Shown in pieces: positions 17,401-29,400 of a stretch of 35,516 nt of DNA. The DNA comes from an uncultured Clostridia bacterium (GTDB lineage Bacteria; Bacillota; Clostridia; Christensenellales; UBA1242). Below the pieces are notes generated by a model that saw only the letters and a list, made by a program, of their open reading frames with translations, did not search any database and was not told the DNA's origin. Position 1 is the stretch's first letter. Each line of letters begins with the position of its first letter. The position numbers and the translations under genes are program-made. The stretch covers positions 1-35,516 of the forward strand of contig CAJFOL010000073.1 of the NCBI GenBank assembly GCA_904397185.1, given 5' to 3'.

Positions 17401-20400
17401 TCTTTTCTCTACCATCGAAGTTGATAGGTATATATGTGTCTCCATTGTCGGTCGTAGTGGTTGTCTCAAAGATAAGGCTAGTCCAAGTAGAATACTGTGA
17501 CTGCGACAAATCAATATCATACCATAGAACGAAGTTTCTTACCTCTGTAGTTGTCGTGCCTTCATCGGTTGTAATTGTATAGTCAATATCGTCAGCCTTT
17601 GCAAGCAAGCCTGCATTAGGTATTATGAAATAGACATTGCTATAGTCACTTGGTCTTGTATTGTTTGCAAGTCTAGTATACTCTGTCTCGGTAATGTATT
17701 CATCATAGTTTGTACCTTGTGTTGTCGTACCTGCCGAGACGTATGATGACGTTTTTAAGAAGCCAAACTTAGACGTTGGATAACCATAGTTAAAGTCGTA
17801 GTCGCCTTTATCATAGTTGTTTCTAATACCAAGATTGCTCTCTGAGTTGTTGGTTAAGCCAGTGACATAGTCAGTGTTTTGCTTATAATCAGTGTCATCT
17901 TCCAAAACTGAAGCATTTATTGCATTATAGTCATAGTACGAATCTGTGATATTATCGTTTTCATCATCTACACCAAATATAGAAAGTTCCCCTGTCGGTT
18001 TCCCGCTTGTGGTGTAGTCATTTAAGTCAAGTTTTGTAATAGAATAACTGTTTGCAATCTCAAATGTATTTGTATTTAGGGTTGATGCGAATGCATACAG
18101 GTTTGCTGAAATGTAAGAAGTTATGCTCCCTGTTGTGTAACTATTGAATACAAATTTATTGTTGTCACTATTTGAAATTGAACCATTCAATTCATTTCTT
18201 AGCCCTACAAGTCCATAGACTTCAGCCATATCTCCTGAATCACTTGCACCTCTGTAGATTATATCCAAAGCGGTCGTAGCATATTCTATCTTTCCAGAAT
18301 ACAGGTTTGTCACAACACCTGCGACATCTATAACTTTGTTGCCACCAATATCCATTTTGCCTTTAACTTGCACCGCAAATATTTGGCTGTTGTCATACAT
18401 ACTGTTTGCAATTCCTGAATAGTTGTCATCAAGTGTTATTGTACTGCCTTCGCTATCCATTGAATTTGTTGATATATCAACATTGACTACAAGCCCTGAT
18501 ACATATGAGAATCCACTAAGCGAATTGATAAGTGAAGAATGAGTTTCGCTTGAATCGTTAACCGTATAGTTTATCTCACCAGCGCCACCAATTATAGCAA
18601 CGTCTTTAAGAGTTGTCTTGTCTGTGCCTACTTCTAATTCTGTGCCTACTTCTAATGTGAAAGGTTCTGTGAATGATAGGTCAGCACTATTTTGACTGAT
18701 TGTAGCATAGGTCATACCATTAAACTTATATGAATTAGGAATAATGGTAGTATCATTTGTAAGTTCATAAGGCTGTAACTTATGTCCAACATCTACATTA
18801 TCGACACTTAACAGAGTATTTATTTGTGCATATCTGCCAAGCATACTTAACTCGTTTGTTCCGTCTGTGCTAAGGCTTAAATTGTTTGTAGAGTTGTAGC
18901 CATAGCCATCTCCAATGTATGGTACTAAGTAACCTATATCACTTCCGTAGTTATCTATGCAAAGTGAAACGGAAGAACTGTAATAGTTGTTGCTAAGTGC
19001 ACTTTGAGGAGAAGGTGCCCTGCCGAACAATGCACCTATAGATGTATAAGTAGTATTTGTACTGTTAACTTCATCTCTTGCATTGTGGTTTGTAACCATT
19101 GAATAGTTGCCATTTGCGACAATTCTATATTGACTTGAAATATCAGCCAAAAGTCCACCAAAGACATATGAATCTAATTCTTCAAGATTGTCATCATAGC
19201 ATACGTAAACGTCACCATAGTTGAAACTGTTGGTAATTGTAGCCTGTATAGTCTGACTTATTCCCGCTGGACTGCCAAGTCGACCTACAAGACCACCTGC
19301 TATAACGTCTCCACCTTGACTGTTTGCCCCATAAACTTTAAGCATACCACCAAAAGATGTGTTTATAAGTGAGACTGTATCGCTAGCACTTGTGAAATTT
19401 GTTTCTCCTATGATACCACCAAAGGTTATATTGCTAATATTTGAGTAAACGGCACCATTGAAGGCAACGTATGAGGAGTTTTGAGCGCCAACATTTACTC
19501 TTGAAATAGAATTTCCACCAGCACTTGTGTCAGTCTTGTAAACACTTCCTATGATACCGCCGACTGCCGGGCTATCGTCAATTTCACCACTTCCAATAAC
19601 TACAAATTGAGCATATGATACTACTCCACTTGTAATATTTACGGTGTTATTTCGAAGTTCGGCAAGTGAGGTCGCTGTTGTCTCGCCAAGAACGGAGCCT
19701 ATTGCAGAGTCATCGCTTATACCTACAAATCTAAATGATTCTCCGTTTGCATTCAATCTAGTAAGGTCAGCCCCCATACTGAAATATGCATTTGTTGAGC
19801 CTACCACAACACCTGCTTTTACTATACCAACTGTATTTGCTGTACCAAGTGTAAGGGTGTTGCTTGCATAATCATTGCTGTCTAAGGTGTCTTTTGATAT
19901 CTCACTGACACCACTTGAAGCACTTGATAGTGCCACAATTTCATAGTTTAATTCGCTAAGGTTTGTAATAGTCATTGAACTTCCAAGCGAACCTGCATAG
20001 CCACCTGCATATAACGAGGTAATTGTCACATTATTTTCACTGCCACTATTTTGAACTACATATAATCCGCCGTCAAATCTTGCACTATTGAAGTTTATTG
20101 CATTGACATTTGTATTGTCTGCTCTACCAAAGATTATACCTGTGTGCAATGTGGTAAATGACGAAGTTGCACTGCTTGTATCGTTGAGATATACATCAAC
20201 ACTGCCTGTGAAATTTGATTGCAAAGTCAAGGTATCAAGTCCGTGATTATAGCCAATATATCCTGCAATATATGCATTTGTCGCTGAAGCATGGCTTACT
20301 GTCACCCTTTGATTCTCATCATTTGACGAATTTATTCTTTCAATACCTTGTAGTGACAAATTCATCCTAAGAGCATTTGCCTCTCTTTCAATCAAACCAA

Positions 20401-23400
20401 AGTAACCACCGACATACATATTAGTAAAGTTTGTGTTTCTAAATGAATCGTTTTGTCTTGCAGAGCCGTCAATATTTATGAGGTTGCTATGTATAGACAT
20501 ATTTAAACCATTGACCTGCATAGTCGAACTTGTGCTTGACTGATACATTCTTCCTGCAAGCATACCTACTGATAACGAGTCAACTGATATTGGGCTGTTA
20601 TCACCTGCACTACTGCTTGTAGTAAAGTATACATTGAGTAATGAATCCGAATCTGTGAAGTCTGAAGAAGGATAGGTCACTGTATCTATAGAAACATTGA
20701 TGATTGTTGAATTGATAATCTCAGGAGCCAAAATACCTACATTTATGTTGCTTCCAGTATTAAGTGCTACTGTAGTATTGATTGGAGCATCTATATAGAT
20801 TCTGAGATTTGTAATGGTCGCTTCATTGAGTGAACCCGTTGAGAAGAGTCCTGCATTACCATTGTTTGCTGTAATCTTTATTTCAGAACCGCTTTTTGGA
20901 ACATACTCAATAACCACGTCATCTAGATAGAAGCCAGCACCAACAGATTCAATGAAACTTTGGTCAGAGATAATTCTTATCGGTCTTTCTTCGCCAGTTG
21001 TTGCATCTACTGTTGTATAGGTGTTGGTATGCCCTACTAAAGAGCCTGAGAAGTTTGATATTGGTGTATAATTGTTATTGAAATAGGTCGCTAAATCAAT
21101 ATCCACATAATTTCCTGTTGTATCCTCTGCATCTGCACTTACAAGTCCACGAACGATGATTGTAATATCACTGTTTGGTGATTGCATGATATCAAAAGCA
21201 CGTTCGATACTTTCATCATAAGCATCAAGGTATATGACATTGCTTACTCTTTGATATTGAATTGATGGGAACAAGTCATCGGTTGGATGAGTCCAGTTTT
21301 CTGTGTTCCAAACACCTGAACTTAAGAATCCTTGTTGAGTGAAGGTATGTCCGATTGCCGAAGAGGTATAGTTGATTGGTGAATTGATTGCATAAACGTA
21401 GTTTGTTTCGTAGAGGGTATTGTCTTCTATACTGCTATCAACGTCACCGAACAAGTTGAGTGACATTATATTGCCATTGAATGTGTAACTTTCGTAAAAT
21501 GCTACCGTTGGGGATAGTATTGAGCCTTGTCCTGCATCTCCTTCATTTGAAAGCCTTATAAGGTTAAGGTATGGTGTATAGTTGCTGTCATTTAGATTTG
21601 TATATACCCACTTTCCGCTTTCTCCAAGGTCAAAGGATGAACCTAAAATCAAGTTTGTCTTGAAAGTCTCTGAAACATTGATTGAAGAGTTAAAGGTCAA
21701 GTAACTATTTGCATTATAATCATAATTTGAAATATAATTCAAAGCATTTACTGCCATAAGGGCAATTCGTCCACTCCCGTAGTTGGCACCAATAATACCA
21801 CCCGCTGTCATAACTCCGCTTTCGCCGTCTTGTCTTGCTCTGACATCGCCTGTTGCGAAGACTTCGTTGATAAAGTATTTAGTATAAATTTCTTGGTCAT
21901 CCCCTAGAAGTTCTGCCTCTGCTTGGTAGGTGTTGGCACTTGATAGGTTAATACCACCTATGATACCACCTGCGAAATTAGATGCCATGCTTACAACGTT
22001 GAGTTTTGAGTAGGATATTTCCATACGTCCGCTCTCTACATAACCTACAAGTCCACCAATATATTCTTGATTATATGAACTGTTATCAAGATAGAAAAGG
22101 TTTGTTGCACCTCTTTCAGTACTATTGTCTCCAGTGTAGAAACTAGACATATTGTTTTCAATCTCACTTTGAGTTGAATCATCATAGACTGCGAAAATTC
22201 TACTCAAACTGCCGAATGACTGTCCTATAGCACCACCAGCAAAGAACTTGGTCGCTATAATATGTGATTGTGTGTTGTCGCTGTCTGCCTCAATTGTTAT
22301 TCCAGCATCACGTACATTTGTTTGGTAGGCTGTTAAACCAAATATACCGCCTGCCACTTGTCCTTGTACGTAAACTCTACCGCTCACTCTTATGTTGTTT
22401 ATGGTAAAGTTTTCGGCTTGATTTATGTTGAAGCCATCAAGTAATGTCGTGAAGTGGTCAGCATAGCCTACAACACTACCTGCATACGAATATACACTTA
22501 AAGTGTTTACTAATGGAGATGAAACCACTGTAGAATTGTTAAGATTATTTCTTATTTCATTTCGTATAGTCCTGATACTTTCAGTTGTGAAGTAATCATT
22601 TGAATCATATCTATCGGCTATAACATTAGGATTTGTCACTGTTATATTTTTGATTACACTGTTGCCAAAAGATAGACCTACAAGTCCACCTACAAAGTTT
22701 AGACCATTTACCTGACTATCATCACTGAATGAAATGTCAATACCTACAAGGATTGAGTCCTTTGCATAACCTGCAAGTCCTCCCACCATGGTTATATCAC
22801 CAGCAATAACTTGGTCTATCTCTAAGTTAAGGTTGCTCACAAGTGGAGTTGAACCGTTCCTGCTCTCGAGTGATGCAAAGAGTCCGTAAGCGACACCCTC
22901 TCCCTCTGATGCTATTGAAAGATTTGAAATTGTAAAGCCATTTGCATACAATCTTCCTGAGAATGATTTGCTGACTGATGGAAGAGTTATTGAAGTGCTT
23001 AAATCAGAAAGGTTGACATCACCGACAAGTCTGTATGTACCCCAAATTGAATAACTATTGAAGTATTGTCCTTCATAAGAAGAAGTTGACAAGCCCATTG
23101 CATCTACAAAATCTTGGGCATTTGCAATTAAGATTGGGTTGTTTGAAGAGCCTAGCGAAGTGTTAATCTCTCTTGTTGAATCTGTGAACTGCAAGATTGC
23201 ATACGGAAGAACGTACTCGCCTTGGTCGTCTACACCTACCACCCCGCCTACTTCACTGCCTTCTGCGATGTATGATACATATCTATGAGAGTATGTCTTA
23301 ATATTTGGCTCTATGAGTTTTATACCCTCGCCTACAACATTGCTCCAAATGCCATCATATTCAGAATCAGCAATAGCAAAGCCATAGAAATATGTTGAAT

Positions 23401-26400
23401 TTTCTGGGTCTGGTATCAGAATAGCACCTGTGCTATAGAGTGCCTCATTTGAACTATCTGATGCCTCTTCATTTCCATAGTACTGATAGTTGAAATAGTA
23501 ACAATTTGTATATGTACCATTTGCAAGCAAGTCACCACTTTCATTTACACCTGAGAAGTTCATCTGTGTGGAACGAGAATTTGCAATTTGAGATGCTGAG
23601 TAACTTGTCTCAATTGTTCCCTCATTTCTATATACGAAACCTGATGCAAGGTAAACATTAAGTGAATTTGAAGAGTTTGATATCAATATATTTGAATAAC
23701 TATCCTTGATAAGACCATTGTTGCTGTTTATAAAGCCTGCAATTATTCCGTATGCTGACTTGAGTGATGTGCCAGTATAGGCAAATTTAGCCCAGTCGTT
23801 AGTGTTAGTCTCGTCTTGTTTGCCTTCGGCATAACTTGTAAGAATAGTTCCTGAGTTTGTCCCAGCAAATCCAGAAGTATCATATGCTGTCGCTCTTGAT
23901 TGATTTTCCATATCAAGAAGTTTAACAAATGATGCTGAGATTGAGCCTGAGTTTGTAAGAACAAAACCTGCCATGTCACCTTGACCTATCATATAGAATG
24001 TATCAAGGTCTATAGTCGAGGCAAATGTATAGCCCATTGCTATAACATCGCCATTCTCGGCAACTTCCGTCCTATCTTCGCCAAGAATGGTCACCTCGTC
24101 ACCGCCTACTCGTGAGTTGGTTATATTACCAGAGTTACTTATAACAAATCCAGCCATTTGAGTTGACCAAGATGAGCCAGCGGTAAGATAAACACTCTCC
24201 GTGGTCAATGCACCACGAATAAATTTGACATTAAATCCTGATGGATTGTTATGTTCGTTTGTCGCTGGTTCTAATAGGCTTTCGCTTTGCCCTACAGCAT
24301 TACCTGTTGTATAGAAGGATACAACTTCGCTGTTTGTGATTATACCTGCATTTGATATTGCAAGTCCGGCAATATTTATTTGAACATTATTATTTAAAGC
24401 ACTGAGGTTTATAGTAAGTTGTCCACCATTGTAAATATTTACCCTAACGTTCTTTAATGTTGTGCTTTCAAGTACGTTATTAAATAGTGCGATATTCAAT
24501 TCGCTTGACGTTGAGGTTAAATTGAAACTTCTAATATGAATAGTATAACCATTTCCGTCAAGACTGCTGATAAGGTTTGTATTGAATGGAGTATGCTCGT
24601 CAAGTACTATATCATTCATCAAAATATAGTCATTCTGTGTTACCGTGCCTGTGTAATTTGATGGATCAAGATTTTCAAAGTCGCTTGCACTGTTTATAGA
24701 TATTGGAAGGTCCTCATCAGAATAAACACCAACTGTAACCGTGAAGTCTGTGTTGTAGGTCATAGGAGTTCCTGTAGCACTGCCGCTTGTATAGACAAAG
24801 GTTTTCAGTCTAAATTGTACTGTTTCGCCCTGTCTTGCTCCTATTATTGAAGCCTCCTCTGTGCCATTCGTATTTTCTATAAACTCAAATCTTGCACCTG
24901 CAGTGTATCTATAATTGTCTAAAACTGGGATTTCTTCGTTTCCATTTACAATATAGAAAAGTCTTTCACTTAATTTATAAGGTCTGTTATTCTCTATATC
25001 ATAGTTGATTGCATATTGAATTAAAGTTGAACTCTCTCCACTTGCATCAGTGAAAGTCTTGCTTGAAACATGATATTGATTTACCAAGAATTCTTGACGT
25101 TTTTGGAGTAATTCGCTCACCTTTGCTACACTTTCTTCGTCATTATGGTCATAAGTATAACTTTCTGGAAGAACATTGTATTCAACTTCAAATGCACTGG
25201 TAACACCTGCCCATGCATCAAGGTTGCCATTGTCGGCACCTACGATTTGTATATTGTTTGTGTCTACCTTTATATCAACCAGTGTGATAGTTGCAAAATA
25301 ATCTCGTGATTCTTTTACACCATTGATAGTCCTTGACACTTTGACAAGAAGTGACAGACTGTTGTTGCTTGAATTTACCGAGGCATTGACACCTGCTGTG
25401 ATAGATGCTGTATATGTCTTAATTCCAGTGATAGGGTCGGTAGTAGGAGTTGACAGTGAAGAGATATAAACCTCTTGAATATTGTCACCGACAAGAGTTG
25501 CACTTTCCACAACTTGGTCTTGTCTTACCTGCACTTCTACATCGACAGTCGAACCTAGTGCGACATATGATTGTGTTTCACCATCCACAAGTACCACTGG
25601 TTCTGACAAATAATTTATGGTTAAATAATAGTTTACTGTGCTTAAAAGTGTGCCTTCGCTTGTAAAGAAGGATGCGGTAAATCTTATGGTGCTATCAGAG
25701 TTTACTTGTGAACTTATTGCTGTCCTAAAGTATAGTGTACCATCATTGTTTTGGTCGCTATTTGGAGTAAATCTTATGGTGTTTGCATACACACTTACAT
25801 CAGCACCGTCATAACCTACAAAATTGTTGTTATTATTGTATGGCATAACAAGTTCAAAACTTACAGCATTTGCAACTGAGGCATTGCTATATGAGAGTTC
25901 CATGTAATCATAGTGCGCAAATGATGGGTTTGCTGTGACTTGCAAGATTGTATTGCTTCCAGGAGTGACTACACTTGTTTGGTCGCCCTTTTGGTGTACC
26001 GTACGGTAAATACCATTGTCGTTTGTCCAGTAAGAGTTTTCAACTTTGTAACTCGTAACATCAATATTTGTAAACTTTTGACGGGTAAGATTGAGCAATA
26101 CCTGTCCATTGTTGTTTCCGCTTGACAAGTCAGAACTATCAATGTTTGAATTGCTCCTAAATGTTACCACAAAATCCATATCTCTAGCAATATTGCTTCT
26201 ATAGTCAACATATACCGAGAATGATATTTCAAAAAGGTAACCATAGGTTTCTGTTTCTTCATCGAATGCATCATCTTCGTTTAAAAGTGTCACTGTCGCT
26301 GATAGGATATAGTTATTCTCGTCTGCCATATAGTCTTGTGGCAATGTATAGTGATAAACCGTTTTATTGTTCGCCGAAAGTACTTCGTCCTTTGTGATAT

Positions 26401-29400
26401 GAAGTTCATCACCATTATAAGAAATAATAGGCTGAAGATTGTCTTTATCACTCTGTGCCGTGGTGTCGACCTCTACACGAAGTGCAGCATTTGTTGATGG
26501 AGTCAAAGGTATGCTTTCGCCTGTGTAATTGAAGGATATGACACCATCAACTGGAGTTATAGTAAACGACCTACTAAACACACTATTGATTGCCGATTGA
26601 TACTCGCCGTCTGTGATAATCGCATCGACTTCAATCGAAGTTGTCACAGAGTCTTTATTGGTGCCTACCATAAATATGTTGTTGATTGGAGTGATATCTA
26701 GGCTGTTACCCACACTTGGTGTCATAGTCAATGTCATATCGTTTGCAACAAGTGAGTACTGCGAAGCAGTATTGCCTAAAAGAATTGTTGAATTTTCAAA
26801 TGTTACAGTATATTGACGTGACTTTGTCCTTTGAAGATAGGTCACTGAATTTTCTTGTATCTCATACGAATTGTTGGCATTGTCGGTGTATGAAACTATC
26901 ATTTGAGAAAGAGCATACATTACTTTGACGTCTATTGTCTTTGTATTCAAAACATCATGTTTAGAAGAAATTGTCAAGGTCACATCACCAGTGCCTACAA
27001 CTACGATGGAAGAACCTATTGTCCTCACTATTGAGGTGTCTGATGAGGTGATTATTATATTATCAGTGACATTTTCTAAGTCAAGCAACTGAGAAAGCGA
27101 GATGGTGTTGAGTTCGTTAAGGTCATTTTGTGCCGAACTTGTCAGGTCAGCCGTTCCACGTTCGACACTGTAGTAAAATAGTATTCCGCTATTTTCATTT
27201 ACCGAAAGTGACTTATAATAGCCGTCCTCATCATAGTTTTGAATCGCCCCTCCAGACACGTCAGTAACCTTCTCTTCTTGATACAAATCTCTAAAGTGAG
27301 GATTTTCATTGTTTACATATGTATAATATCCACTTCCTGATGAGATGAGATTGCCACTGTTTTCATTGTAGTATGATGAAGTGTATTCATCAAGCAGATA
27401 GTAAGACCAGTAAAAGTCAGAGTTTGAGGTGATATTTGCATATGTTGAGCCCATATCATTTCCTGCATAATATGCAACATTATCAATAACACCAAATGAG
27501 TAGTATATTCGTGTTTGCCCTGACAGTTGACCTACAATAGTACCTTTGATAGTCGCATTAATAACTGATATATTATCTTCTATATAATTATCAATATTAT
27601 AATTATAAGCATAAGAATATAATATCGAAGAGCCTTCTGTTGCCTGTCCTACGATACCACCTACAACGGCTCCAGTGAAGGTGTTATAGGCAGTTTGGGT
27701 GTCATCAGCCCTATCTGTAAGATTGTAAAATTCAACTCTTCCGTAACTGATTTCGCCGTTGTTTTGCCCTGCAATACCACCTACTGTTGCATTCTGTGCA
27801 TTGATAGTAAGACCAAGGACTGAAGAACCACTAATTGTGCCATTGTTTACACCAACAAGTCCGCCCGTCATCTCTCTTCCGTCATAATTTAATACACTTG
27901 GATAGGTTTGATAAACATCAACGGTCACATTTTCTATTGTACCGTCATTAGTATTTGCGACAAAGCCTTGTCCTGTCACTGTGCCTTGGAATGTTATATT
28001 CCTTATAATTGCATCCTCGGTCAAGGTGTTTGCAAAGTTTGCACCATTGAAGTTTATAGTAACATTTTCATCATAACCTTGAAGTCCACCACTAAATGAG
28101 TCAATAGAGACTCTAGTTGAAGAGATATCAAGGCTGTTCATTACTGTATAATATAGGCTTGGAATAATGCCATTAAACGAATTTTCATCATATATTCTAT
28201 ATGCATAATCAAAACTGCTACCATCGGCAACGGTTATCTTTATTTTCAAGAGAATATCACTAAAGTAAACCATTTCCATTTCGCCATCAAGCGAAGTGTT
28301 TGAGGTAAAGAAGGCATTGCCGACAAGGAAGTCATACCAAGTTTGTCCGTCAGACCTTAAAAGTCCTAATGCTCTAGCACTGACTTGACTTTGCACTATT
28401 TGGTCATCTACAAAGTAACTAAATATGATATTACCATTATATATTGCATCCTCTGGAAGAAGATAGATATAACCTGTTGTACCTTGTGAGATTATATCGC
28501 TTAGTGATACCCCGATTGTTCCTGTCGTAACACTGTTTACGTTGACAAAGGTATCGTTGTCAATAACATCGCCATTGTCGTCAGTTATTAAATAGGTTAT
28601 ATTGCTATTTCTTGCAGATTGTGGTGCTGTGGTAAGGATTAAATAGTATGGCTCGTCATCTCCTACTTCAAAATATATTCCATCTTCATCACTATTTTCC
28701 CAGTTAATCGAAGAAACTCTTTCTGCATTTCTAATTGTAATGTTGATAGTCGTCCACATTACGTCCAAAACTTCCTGTCCATCTTCCCCGTCAATAAGGA
28801 GTTGATAGTGAACCTCGAGTTCGTCAAAGAAGGTAAAGTCTTCATAGTTTGATATGGTTGATATTGTAAAGCGAAGTTGAGAATCTGTGATTGTTATATT
28901 TTCTATTGTATACCTACCATAATCCCACACAACCGAGTTGCTGTTTGTATGACTTTCACCCATAATTGAATTGCCAGACGAGTCTTTTACGGTAGACACA
29001 AATCTAATATTGTCAATAGATTTATATGTAATACCCGTGTTGGTAAAGTTTATAGTGATAGTCTTCTTTGTAAGGTCATCATCTCTAGTCGCAACGGTGT
29101 TTGCTGAGTAAAGATTTACCTGTCCGTCACTTGAAGGTGTGATTCTCATGCCATCTGGAGCAACATAACTTTCAATAAGTATAATTTTTATAATAGTTAC
29201 ATCGCCGTCCACACCTTTCCCTGTAAAAGTTGCAACAGCATAAGTAAAGCCTACTCCGCTCGTAATGATAGAACTATTATCCGCCGAGAAATATGCCACT
29301 GCACTGTATTTCTGCTGATTTGCTCTCGCATTTTCGATAATTTGTAAGATACCATCTTGAGTGTTTACCAAATTTTTAAACACGTCAAGTGTCATGGTTT

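Noticed and set aside
17178-17582. 134-residue plus-strand open frame inside the giant gene, and many similar ones across the window
   Set aside because: They are antisense frames of well-supported genes, with no ribosome-binding sites or recognisable domains.
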